From NCBI GenBank assembly GCA_030671945.1, contig DAOVHJ010000200.1, positions 1 through 5,310 of the forward strand: DNA of 5,310 nt, given 5' to 3'. The notes below the pieces were generated by a model, which saw only the letters and a list, made by a program, of their open reading frames with translations, was not told the DNA's origin and did not search any database. The position numbers and the translations under genes are program-made. Of the stretch, positions 1 through 5,255 are shown piece after piece (positions within the stretch are counted from its first letter, which is position 1; every line of letters starts with the position of its first letter). The DNA is from Candidatus Heimdallarchaeota archaeon. GTDB lineage: Archaea > Asgardarchaeota > Heimdallarchaeia > JABLTI01.

Positions 1-965
1 AGACCGTCCATTAAAGCTAATAATTGCGCAACAACTCTTCGTTCAACTTCACCTGTTACTTCAGATCGTTTAGGAGCTATTGCATCAATTTCATCTATGA
101 AAACAATTGAGGGAGCATTTTCTTCTGCTTCTTTGAAAACTCCTCGAATATTTGCTTCGCTTTCCCCGTAGAATTTTGACATAATTTCAGGTCCGCTTAG
201 ATGAATGAAGTGAGCATCGGTTTCATTAGCAACTGCTTTTGCTAACATTGTTTTTCCTGTTCCAGGGGGACCATACAAGAGTAAACCTTTGGGGGCTTCG
301 ACTCCTAATTTTTCAAAAATTTCCGGATATCGTAAAGGTAATTCAATCATTTCACGCAATTTTTGAATTACATCTTCTAAACCACCAATATCCTCATAGC
401 TAATTCGTGCTATTTTTTCATCCTCAGGGGACATTGGGGTAGATCGAAGATCGATATTTGTTTTTGCTGAAACTACAACAGTGTTCAATTGTTTGGGTGC
501 AACTCGTGCGACTTTGAAAACTATTTGATTTCCACCAAGAATTTGAATTCTTATGGAATCACCAACAGACACAGGACGACCTGTAAGTATTTGTAAGAGG
601 AATCGTCCATCAAGCTCGCCTCTGATATTTTGAGTGGGAGCAACTACTACTTTAGTTCCAGTAGGTGGTTTTATTTTCTTTATCGTTACAAATTCATCTA
701 ATCTGACACCGGAATTCATTCTGATGGTGCCATCTATACGTATGATTCCTTTTCGTTCATCTTCCGGGTAACCAGGCCATACTTTCGCAGCAGTTCTTAT
801 TTTACCGCTTATTTCAATAATATCACCTGCGGTTAAGTCTAGTTGTGCCATTAATGAATGACTAATTCTTGCTAGACCCTTACCTACATCGCGATATTGG
901 GAATCTGATACTCGTAATTGAATAGTATCATCACTACTTCTTTCTGTACTACCAGCTGTAGACAT
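1..965 (-). CDS. cdc48: Cdc48/VAT-type AAA+ ATPase, N-terminal part (runs off the left edge)
   Basis: Archaeal homologue of p97/Cdc48 (VAT): a cytoplasmic ATP-driven hexameric unfoldase that prepares proteins for the proteasome. The 321 residues present begin with a short Ser/Thr/Asp-rich tail. The N domain follows (about 13-185; double-psi barrel half with VWPGYPEDE near 62-70, then the second half). The first AAA domain D1 opens with YEDIGGL at 190-196. D1 shows Walker A GPPGTGKT at 232-239, an aromatic pore loop KFYG at 264-267 and Walker B IVFIDEID at 287-294 with the catalytic DE at 291-292. The window ends just after LLALMDG, so the sensor and arginine-finger region of D1 and all of D2 lie outside; full-length relatives are about 730-760 residues. 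The start is ATG at 965; GAGATG lies 8 bases upstream as a weak ribosome site. It lies 59 bases after hsp20 on the same strand, so co-transcription is likely. The KFYG pore with aromatic residues fits archaeal rather than eukaryotic D1. Confidence 0.95.
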   Translation of the reverse strand, partial: MSTAGSTERSSDDTIQLRVSDSQYRDVGKGLARISHSLMAQLDLTAGDIIEISGKIRTAAKVWPGYPEDERKGIIRIDGTIRMNSGVRLDEFVTIKKIKPPTGTKVVVAPTQNIRGELDGRFLLQILTGRPVSVGDSIRIQILGGNQIVFKVARVAPKQLNTVVVSAKTNIDLRSTPMSPEDEKIARISYEDIGGLEDVIQKLREMIELPLRYPEIFEKLGVEAPKGLLLYGPPGTGKTMLAKAVANETDAHFIHLSGPEIMSKFYGESEANIRGVFKEAEENAPSIVFIDEIDAIAPKRSEVTGEVERRVVAQLLALMDG

Positions 966-1000
966 TTTATATACATCTCTTAATTTTTTTTGAATAATTC

Positions 1001-1012
1001 ATAATATATTTT
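1001..1012 (-). promoter_or_regulatory. possible internal TATA box for cdc48
   Basis: The minus strand reads AAATATATTAT here, in the 59-base gap between hsp20 and cdc48 and 36-47 bases before the cdc48 ATG. Placed 25 bases upstream of a start site, it would give a short leader of about 15 bases. The gap has no T-tract on the minus strand that would end the hsp20 transcript, so read-through plus an internal promoter is plausible. AT-rich DNA makes such matches common. Confidence 0.3.
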
Positions 1013-1024
1013 TGAAGAAGGAGA

Positions 1025-1609
1025 TTACTCGATCTTAACTTCAAAACCTGATTCTGCTTTTACAGGTTCTTTTCGTTCAACGGTCAATTCCAAAATACCG
1101 TTTTTGTATTTTGCATTGGCAGTTTTGGGTTTAATTCGAACTGATAAATCTCTCTCAGTTGAATAATTTCTATCACCACTTACAGCTTCTATTATAATCT
1201 TTGATTCAGTGGTTTTTACATTGATATCATGCTTATCCACACCAGGGAGCTCAGCGATAACTCGAACAACTTTATCTTCGATGAAGACATCGACTAATGG
1301 TTCCCGATCTTTAGAAGCAATAGGTACACCTCTCTCTGAAGGTTTGACATTACCAAATTCCTTGAAAACAGGTTTGCCATCTGGACCTACTGACATATTG
1401 AACCCCCAAAGCATGGGGCCCAGTTTCTTTCTTATGGCTTCCGGATCAGAGGTATCTATATGCTGCATCATTCGTTCGACTTCTCGCATCATTTGTTCCA
1501 TAAAATCTTCGTTGAACATTCCGCTTTCTTCAAATAAATCAAAAGGTAACCATGGAAACATTTCTTTCCATCGTTTGAAATCATCATCCTTCTTTTTTCG
1601 CCAAGACAT
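1025..1609 (-). CDS. hsp20: Hsp20 small heat-shock protein (alpha-crystallin family)
   Basis: ATP-independent holdase that binds unfolding proteins in the cytoplasm and keeps them refoldable; 194 residues. The N-terminal arm (1-65) is charged and Met/Trp-rich. Next comes MLWGFNMSVGPDGKP followed by EFGN (66-87), a signature of archaeal Hsp20s. The alpha-crystallin domain spans about 101-180: REPLVDVF strand, AELPGVDKHDI (119-129), and the family hallmark NGILELTV (170-177). The C-terminus ends in V-K-I, an I-x-I/V-type motif that docks onto neighbouring subunits in oligomers. The frame is open up to an ATG at 1651 (14 more residues). The inner ATG at 1609 is preferred because GAGG sits 8 bases upstream and MSWRKKK is the natural start. 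The upstream neighbour on this strand is a terminator and the downstream one is cdc48, an arrangement also known from Archaeoglobus. A strong palindrome lies just upstream and suggests stress control. Confidence 0.95.
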   Translation of the reverse strand: MSWRKKKDDDFKRWKEMFPWLPFDLFEESGMFNEDFMEQMMREVERMMQHIDTSDPEAIRKKLGPMLWGFNMSVGPDGKPVFKEFGNVKPSERGVPIASKDREPLVDVFIEDKVVRVIAELPGVDKHDINVKTTESKIIIEAVSGDRNYSTERDLSVRIKPKTANAKYKNGILELTVERKEPVKAESGFEVKIE

Positions 1610-1617
1610 TTTTTTTT

Positions 1618-1621
1618 CCTC
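1618..1621 (-). promoter_or_regulatory. ribosome binding site fixing the hsp20 start
   Basis: The minus strand reads TGAGG followed by eight A and then ATG at 1609. GAGG pairs with the archaeal 16S tail at normal spacing. It decides between this ATG and the upstream in-frame ATG at 1651, which has no comparable site and touches the palindrome. Confidence 0.65.
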
Positions 1622-1650
1622 AAAGTAATTATTTAATGTTTTTCTCACCA

Positions 1651-1671
1651 TTTAGTGAATTACTCACTAAA
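1651..1671. promoter_or_regulatory. palindromic operator candidate upstream of hsp20
   Basis: Perfect 8-base inverted repeat TTTAGTGA-N5-TCACTAAA. It lies between the best TATA box (1701-1709) and the hsp20 ATG (1609), about 10-30 bases past the predicted transcription start. That is a typical place for an archaeal repressor to block initiation or early elongation. Known archaeal heat-shock regulators (Phr of Pyrococcus, HSR1 of Archaeoglobus) also bind palindromes at hsp20/cdc48-type promoters; the HSR1 site has the same 5-base spacer but a different arm sequence. The regulator for this site is not identified here. Confidence 0.6.
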
Positions 1672-1700
1672 AAGTTAATAGTAAGATGTTTATCTAAGTA

Positions 1701-1709
1701 ATATTTAAA
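1701..1709 (-). promoter_or_regulatory. putative hsp20 TATA box
   Basis: The minus strand reads TTTAAATAT, preceded by AAGG as a weak BRE. Transcription would start near 1680, giving a leader of about 70 bases that includes the palindrome. Prediction from motif and spacing only. Confidence 0.45.
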
Positions 1710-1767
1710 CCTTACCATATTTTTTAAAAAATCAAAATGGAGTTCCAATTGAAGAAATTAAGTAACG

Positions 1768-1817
1768 AAAAGAAAAAAAGAAAAGAGAATTAGTTGCTAG
1801 AGTAAATCTAACAACTA
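1768..1817 (-). terminator. hairpin plus T-tract terminator of the membrane-protein gene
   Basis: In the minus-strand transcript, a 9-pair stem (1809-1817 with 1791-1799, one G-U pair, 9-base loop) is followed by a pyrimidine tract in which T dominates (1768-1787). The stem overlaps the TAG stop codon of the membrane gene. T-tracts alone end transcription in archaea; the hairpin makes this one stronger looking. It separates the membrane gene from the hsp20 promoter. Confidence 0.6.
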
Positions 1818-2732
1818 GTTAATGTCAACCTTTAATCGGGATAATATTTCGTTGATTTTTTTCTCCTTTTTGTCAATTCTAGGAACATTCTTTAGAATGA
1901 TTGATTTGGTTGCTCTTGGAGGAGTGAGAATAAGGGTTCCAAATTTGAAGAGTCCATATTCAATAATATCGGGATACTCTAATATTATTGACATATTTGT
2001 AGCAGGATAGCGTTCTGTTCCGCCCATAATTCCTTTTTTATGTAGGAGCTCATTGCCTTCAACGATGTAATAATTTACACGAGCAGCTATTATTGTTATT
2101 ACTAAAATTAAAAACAACAAGATAGCTAAAGCAAAATAGATTTGCGTTGAGAAATAGACTCTCATGGTTAGCTGTATAGATTCCAAGAATCCATAAATCG
2201 CATTTAGTAGGAAGAAGGTTCCAACGGTTATCACAATTATTAATGCAATAATTATTGATCTTGCACGATTAAAATCAAATGCAATCAGTATTAAGTTCAA
2301 GGAAAAGACTATGAAGAAAATAATTCCCAATATATCCATATATCCTGAGTTCACTATTGCTGTTTCTAAGGGCACGCCTCGGTATCTGTTTAATAAGAGT
2401 TGTGTGATTCCAAAGGTAAGGGATACCACAAATGAAGGAAAGAACAAAATCATAGATGAATATGAGCGAATTGTTACTCTATCTATGTATTCTTCATCTT
2501 CATCATCTTCTGCTGGTTTTTCCTCATCAAATATTACTGGATCTATTGCCTTTCTTGCAGAAACCGATTCTTCTTCGCGTCGTCTTTCTGCATAAGAAGG
2601 TGCTTCTTCACGCGGAGGTGGAGCAGGAGGAGGTTCGTCTCGTCGGAATTCAGTATATGTGGGTTCTTCTTCTCGTTCAATTTCAACTTGTTCTTCTGAA
2701 GGTTGTTCATGTTGTTCATGTTCTTCGGACAA
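1815..2732 (-). CDS. four-helix membrane protein with charged proline-rich N-terminal tail and possible PH-like C-terminal domain
   Basis: Not recognised as a named family. Counting from the start chosen here (305 residues): residues 1-92 form a hydrophilic, surely disordered tail rich in Glu, Arg and Pro. It includes a proline run PPPAPPP (34-40), two copies of a P-[TS]-Y-x-E-x-R-R-[DE]-E motif and an acidic cluster (75-81). Four membrane helices follow at about 93-114, 132-153, 159-182 and 196-218. The last 87 residues are soluble; their beta-rich pattern with VEGNELLHKKGIMG and GTLILTPP resembles bacterial PH-like (DUF304-type) domains, but this is a guess. An even number of helices puts tail and C-terminal domain on the same side, probably the cytoplasm. 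No signal peptide. The frame is open up to a TTG at 2750 (6 more residues, beginning MSVVNF). The TTG at 2732 is preferred because GGTGA lies 5 bases upstream, the same arrangement as the M55 gene. It is transcribed divergently from the winged-helix gene and ends in a hairpin terminator. Confidence 0.85.
   Translation of the reverse strand: MSEEHEQHEQPSEEQVEIEREEEPTYTEFRRDEPPPAPPPREEAPSYAERRREEESVSARKAIDPVIFDEEKPAEDDEDEEYIDRVTIRSYSSMILFFPSFVVSLTFGITQLLLNRYRGVPLETAIVNSGYMDILGIIFFIVFSLNLILIAFDFNRARSIIIALIIVITVGTFFLLNAIYGFLESIQLTMRVYFSTQIYFALAILLFLILVITIIAARVNYYIVEGNELLHKKGIMGGTERYPATNMSIILEYPDIIEYGLFKFGTLILTPPRATKSIILKNVPRIDKKEKKINEILSRLKVDIN
2702..2719. repeat. two tandem copies of a 9-base unit
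   Basis: GTTGTTCAT occurs twice in a row and encodes the HEQHEQ stretch at the start of the membrane protein. A small in-frame tandem duplication in a disordered tail, where length changes are tolerated. Confidence 0.6.
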
Positions 2733-2737
2733 AAAAT

Positions 2738-2742
2738 TCACC
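2738..2742 (-). promoter_or_regulatory. ribosome binding site deciding the membrane-protein start
   Basis: GGTGA on the minus strand ends 5 bases before the TTG at 2732. The longer start at 2750 is preceded only by AGAAAG. The two GTG codons at 2744 and 2741 overlap this site and are less likely starts. Confidence 0.45.
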
Positions 2743-2849
2743 ACTGACAATCGATTATCTTTCTAGTAAAAAAAGATTATTCAACTGACATTTCTTTGAA
2801 TATCTTCGATTATTCGTTATTTTCGTGATTCAGTGTGTAGATACCTTTT

Positions 2850-2860
2850 TTTACTGTAAA
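2850..2860. promoter_or_regulatory. small palindrome upstream of the winged-helix gene promoter
   Basis: TTTAC-T-GTAAA is an exact inverted repeat with 5-base arms, 16 bases upstream of the TATA-like element at 2876, in the region shared by the divergent membrane and winged-helix genes. Such sites can bind dimeric regulators, possibly the winged-helix protein itself. Short AT-rich palindromes also arise by chance. Confidence 0.3.
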
Positions 2861-2869
2861 CTAGTGAGC

Positions 2870-2883
2870 GAAACCTTTAATAA
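2870..2883 (+). promoter_or_regulatory. BRE/TATA-like promoter of the winged-helix gene
   Basis: GAAAC directly followed by CTTTAATAA resembles an archaeal BRE plus TATA box. Transcription would start near 2905, about 10 bases before the ATG of a 28-codon ORF and 80 bases before the winged-helix ATG. It is the best promoter match in the plus-strand intergenic regions. Confidence 0.45.
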
Positions 2884-2914
2884 TAAATCAGAGATTGTTC
2901 TCAAGACTTTAAGA

Positions 2915-3001
2915 ATGACTTCTTGTTGTCACTGCGTTGATATTCCCCCCAACATGAGAAAAAAAAAGAAGGCGGTAGATAAACAATGTTTATCGAGTTA
3001 A
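2915..3001 (+). CDS. possible 28-residue leader peptide ORF with CCHC cluster
   Basis: ATG to TAA, 28 residues, with cysteines and a histidine close together (CCHC at residues 4-7), two prolines and a basic run RKKKK. It begins about 10 bases after the predicted transcription start and has no ribosome site. Its stop codon overlaps an in-frame ATG of the downstream gene as TAATG (2999-3003), an arrangement typical of translational coupling. It overlaps the first 16 bases of the longer reading of the winged-helix gene. It may be chance: it is short and no homologue is recognised. Confidence 0.25.
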   Translation: MTSCCHCVDIPPNMRKKKKAVDKQCLSS

Positions 3002-3432
3002 TGACTAGTAATGTAAAAGATAGAGAATTAAGGATTCGAGAGTCTCTTGAGAAGAAGAAAGGCACAAGGGGTAGGAAGAAGAGTAAGAAAACAATTAGAG
3101 TACAAGAGCTTATAATGGATTTATTATTTGTTAGCAGACGACTTATGAGGTCTTCAGAAATTAGAATCGCTGTAGCAAAACGTGTAAAAGGATTAAGCAA
3201 TTATCTCTTCTTTTCCGCTCTAGCAGATTTACAAAAGCAAGGTTCAATTCTCAAAAAGAAGAATCTGTTAAATATGAAATATACCTTCTATATCTTGTCT
3301 CAAGAAGAACGAGGATTACGATTAAAAGACAGCTTACCAAGAGAACAAATAAGCGGTATAGAATTAAAGTATATGTTGAGAACATACCAATTAGAAAAGG
3401 ATCTTATCATTTCACAAAGATTCTTATTCTAA
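2986..3432 (+). CDS. small basic winged-helix DNA-binding protein
   Basis: 148 residues, very basic; probably a DNA-binding regulator, specific target unknown. The N-terminal 36 residues are charged and helical, with a Lys/Arg/Gly patch at 23-36. A winged-helix fold is inferred for about 38-105: helix VQELIMDLLFVS, helix SSEIRIAVAKRV (56-67), recognition-like helix SNYLFFSALADLQKQGSI (71-88), then a basic wing KKKNLLNMKYTFYIL. The tail (106-148) is charged. No ligand-binding domain and no cysteine are seen. The ATG at 2986 has GGCGGT about 9 bases upstream. The alternative ATG at 3001 (143 residues) would overlap the stop of a small upstream ORF. It is divergent from the membrane-protein gene, so it may regulate that gene or itself; this is inference from position. 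A T-rich terminator follows the stop. Confidence 0.75.
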   Translation: MFIELMTSNVKDRELRIRESLEKKKGTRGRKKSKKTIRVQELIMDLLFVSRRLMRSSEIRIAVAKRVKGLSNYLFFSALADLQKQGSILKKKNLLNMKYTFYILSQEERGLRLKDSLPREQISGIELKYMLRTYQLEKDLIISQRFLF

Positions 3433-3435
3433 TCC

Positions 3436-3456
3436 CTTTTTCTTTTATTTTTTAGG
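3436..3456 (+). terminator. T-rich terminator after the winged-helix gene
   Basis: Three T runs in close succession, TTTTT, TTTT and TTTTTT, begin about 5 bases after the stop codon at 3432. This is the usual archaeal oligo-T termination signal; no hairpin was seen. The rest of the gap up to 3610 holds AT-rich DNA with a weak promoter candidate. Confidence 0.5.
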
Positions 3457-3521
3457 AAAAAACTTATGTTGTAATCAGTCTTTTTATGTGAAAAGGTCAA
3501 AAGAACAGTCAGTTTTAAAAA

Positions 3522-3537
3522 CCGAAAAGTTAGATTA
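3522..3537 (+). promoter_or_regulatory. weak promoter candidate for the HD-domain gene
   Basis: CCGAAAAG followed by TTAGATTA looks like a BRE plus a poor TATA box, which would place the transcript start near 3555-3560. A TTTTAAAA stretch at 3513-3520 is an alternative. A TTAGTGAA sequence, equal to one arm of the hsp20 palindrome, lies just downstream at 3562-3569. Confidence 0.25.
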
Positions 3538-3610
3538 ATTACAGAGATAAACTAATAATAATTAGTGAAGTAAATTTTGGTATGTTTACCACGGAGATTA
3601 TAGATTATAA

Positions 3611-4270
3611 ATGCCCCCTGATTACAAAAAATTATTCGAAATCGTTTGTGATCTTTACTCAGATACTGAACATTTTTATTATGGACAATGGGATGAGACT
3701 TTTTATACATTAAGAGTATTTGAAACTAGTAAGATTTTAATCAAACGATCCCGAGTAAAAGTTGAGGAAGACATTATTCTAACAGCTGCGATTTTTCATG
3801 ACATAGGAAAAACAAAACTTGACACGGAAAAGAAGATTGAAAAAATGTGGGATAAGCATCCAAATTACGGAGCAGAAATCACTCGAGAGATTCTTCGAAA
3901 GCAAGGATACAGCAATGGCTTTGTTGAGAAAGTAGTGTATCTTGTCAAGCACCATGACAATAGACCGGGAAAAGTAGAGATGGTTAGATCAAATGAATTA
4001 AAAATCTTACAAGATGCTGATTTGTTAGCAGATATGGGTATAGCTAGTTTTGTGAGACCATTCCTTTACAGTGGAAAAAACAAGCGGAGAACAATTGAGA
4101 ACGTCAACTACATAAAAACCACAAGAAGCAATGATGGTGGCATATCTAAGGAAAATCTCTATCGATTAAACCTCAAGGCTTCAAAGCGAATGGCAATGAA
4201 ACTCATAAAAGAATCTGACATATTAAATGATAAAATCTACAAAATGACTCAATCAGAACTCTTGGAGTAA
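3611..4270 (+). CDS. HD-domain protein, putative metal-dependent phosphohydrolase
   Basis: 219 residues, cytoplasmic. HD-superfamily proteins hydrolyse phosphate esters of nucleotides and related molecules; the substrate here is unknown. Visible motifs: AAIFHDIGKTKLD with H63-D64, KHPNYGAEI with H83, VKHHDN with H114-H115, and KILQDADLLADMG with D135/D137. This order (HD, HxxxGA, HH, DAD) is that of small YedJ/YpgQ-like or archaeal HD phosphohydrolases. In most relatives the first metal ligand is a histidine in an H-x-x-R-V segment; here that position is Tyr32 (YTLRV), so activity or metal binding may differ. The C-terminal 70 residues are basic and helical. The ATG at 3611 is forced: an in-frame TAA lies immediately before it. 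GGAG at 3593 is 14 bases upstream, rather far for a ribosome site. It stands alone on its transcript or reads into the M55 gene 69 bases downstream. Confidence 0.85.
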   Translation: MPPDYKKLFEIVCDLYSDTEHFYYGQWDETFYTLRVFETSKILIKRSRVKVEEDIILTAAIFHDIGKTKLDTEKKIEKMWDKHPNYGAEITREILRKQGYSNGFVEKVVYLVKHHDNRPGKVEMVRSNELKILQDADLLADMGIASFVRPFLYSGKNKRRTIENVNYIKTTRSNDGGISKENLYRLNLKASKRMAMKLIKESDILNDKIYKMTQSELLE

Positions 4271-4283
4271 TAGTTTGGATCTG

Positions 4284-4289
4284 TTTTTT
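4284..4289 (+). terminator. short oligo-T stretch after the HD-domain gene
   Basis: Six T in a row, 13 bases after the HD stop codon. Possible weak archaeal terminator ahead of the M55 gene promoter; too short to be certain. Confidence 0.3.
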
Positions 4290-4291
4290 AC

Positions 4292-4305
4292 CAAAATCCT
4301 TTAAG
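4292..4305 (+). promoter_or_regulatory. candidate promoter of the M55 gene
   Basis: CAAAATC followed by CTTTAAG resembles BRE plus TATA box. A start about 25 bases downstream, near 4328, would give a short leader that still includes the ribosome site GGTGA. The alternative is co-transcription with the HD gene. Confidence 0.3.
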
Positions 4306-4329
4306 CAACTTATTTCTAGGACAATTATT

Positions 4330-4334
4330 GGTGA
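4330..4334 (+). promoter_or_regulatory. ribosome binding site deciding the M55 start
   Basis: GGTGA ends 5 bases before the ATG at 4340. The upstream in-frame TTG (4328) and GTG (4331) overlap this site and cannot use it, so the protein most likely begins MKAFISVDLEG, as in other M55 proteins. Confidence 0.65.
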
Positions 4335-4339
4335 GCTTA

Positions 4340-5188
4340 ATGAAGGCATTTATTTCAGTTGATTTAGAGGGATTGCCATATGTAGTAATTCCTGGTCATT
4401 TAAATTTGAAAGGTACTTTATACCAAGAAGCAAGGGAAATTGCTACAAAAATTACTTTGATAGTTGCCAGAGAATTGAAAGAGCAAGGATTCGATCAAGT
4501 AGTTATTGCAGATAGTCATGGTCCCATGGTGAATTTGTTAATCGACGATCTTCCGGAATATGTTGAAATTATTAGAGGAAATCCAAGACCAACAAGTATG
4601 GTTAATGGTGTTGAAGGGTGCGATGCAGCAATTTTCTTAGGATATCATGCGAAATTCGGAACAGCTAGGTCTACTTTTGATCATACTTACAGTGGAGGAA
4701 GTATTCATAATTTGGAAATTAATGGTATTCCAGTTAGTGAGTTCTTATTAAACGGTTATACTGCAGGGGACTATAATGTTCCTGTCATAATGGTTGCAGG
4801 AGATGCTCAGTTAATAGAGGATGATATTAAACAATACGCCCCTTGGATTGAAACCGTAGCATTGAAACATTCTCTTAGCAGGCTTTCTGCGCGAAGTAAA
4901 AGTATGATTACTATAGAAAAGGAACTTAAAAAAGCAGTTCAAATTGCTGTTAAGAAATTCAAGGATAAGAAAATGAAACCACTAATTGCAAAAAAAGAAG
5001 TTAAAGTGGGCATCACTTTCCGAACAAGCTTAATGGCAGATACCGCAGAATTACTCCCATCAGTTAAGCGAATAGATGGATTAAAAATCGAATACACTAC
5101 TAAAGATATGATTGATGCCTATAATATTTTTCAATTATTAGTGGCTGCAGCAAGCGGAACTAATGCAATGATGCAATGGTTACAATAA
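4340..5188 (+). CDS. M55 family metallopeptidase (DppA-type D-aminopeptidase)
   Basis: 282 residues, close to the usual length of the family. M55 enzymes such as Bacillus DppA are cytoplasmic zinc aminopeptidases that act on peptides with N-terminal D-amino acids such as D-Ala; the archaeal substrate is not established. All key residues are present: zinc ligands D8 and E10 (SVDLEG), H60 (ADSHGPM), H103 (LGYHAK), E134 (SEFLLNG), and the proposed catalytic H115 (FDHTYSG). MVAGDAQL and the C-terminal YTTKDMIDAYNIFQLL also match the family. The DLEG start and NPRPTSMVNG segment resemble the M55 subgroup found in Thermococcales more than Bacillus DppA. The start at 4340 is set by the GGTGA ribosome site and by the family N-terminus. 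No transport genes of the dpp operon are nearby, so a role in using or recycling peptides is inferred from the family only. Confidence 0.93.
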   Translation: MKAFISVDLEGLPYVVIPGHLNLKGTLYQEAREIATKITLIVARELKEQGFDQVVIADSHGPMVNLLIDDLPEYVEIIRGNPRPTSMVNGVEGCDAAIFLGYHAKFGTARSTFDHTYSGGSIHNLEINGIPVSEFLLNGYTAGDYNVPVIMVAGDAQLIEDDIKQYAPWIETVALKHSLSRLSARSKSMITIEKELKKAVQIAVKKFKDKKMKPLIAKKEVKVGITFRTSLMADTAELLPSVKRIDGLKIEYTTKDMIDAYNIFQLLVAAASGTNAMMQWLQ

Positions 5189-5220
5189 AAACTCTTCAGC
5201 GAAAGGTTCAACAATAATCA

Positions 5221-5240
5221 AGCTAAATTATACATTAGCT
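5221..5240. promoter_or_regulatory. inverted repeat enclosing a TATA-like sequence before the zinc-ribbon gene
   Basis: AGCTAA and TTAGCT (6-base arms) flank the 8-base spacer ATTATACA, itself TATA-like. A protein bound here would cover the promoter of the zinc-ribbon gene. A start 25 bases downstream falls at or near the ATG at 5256. Confidence 0.35.
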
Positions 5241-5255
5241 AGTTTCTAGGTGGGA

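Noticed and set aside
991..1001. TGAAT-A-ATTCA palindrome between hsp20 and cdc48
   Set aside because: Short arms in AT-rich DNA and not like the hsp20 operator; likely chance.
1209..1628. 139-codon plus-strand ORF opposite hsp20
   Set aside because: Shadow of a clear Hsp20 gene; Ser/Ile-rich with no recognisable domain.
1610..1651. 14-residue N-terminal extension of Hsp20 from ATG 1651
   Set aside because: No ribosome site, and the codons abut the palindrome; GAGG clearly serves the ATG at 1609.
1719..1732. 14-base AT palindrome (six T then six A, flanked by A and T) upstream of the hsp20 TATA box
   Set aside because: Simple A/T runs form such palindromes often in AT-rich DNA; it may bend DNA but carries no specific signal.
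1737..1793. 18-codon plus-strand ORF starting ATGGAG
   Set aside because: Lysine-rich product of the A-tract that is the reverse of the T-tract terminator; no ribosome site.
2311..2788. Two plus-strand ORFs (94 and 110 codons) opposite the membrane-protein gene
   Set aside because: Low-complexity Ser-rich and Leu/Val-rich products are the reverse reading of the Glu-rich tail.
2901..3200. 99-codon minus-strand ORF opposite the winged-helix gene
   Set aside because: Hydrophobic-looking product arises from the reverse of Lys/Arg codons; the plus-strand frame has a promoter, ribosome site and plausible fold.
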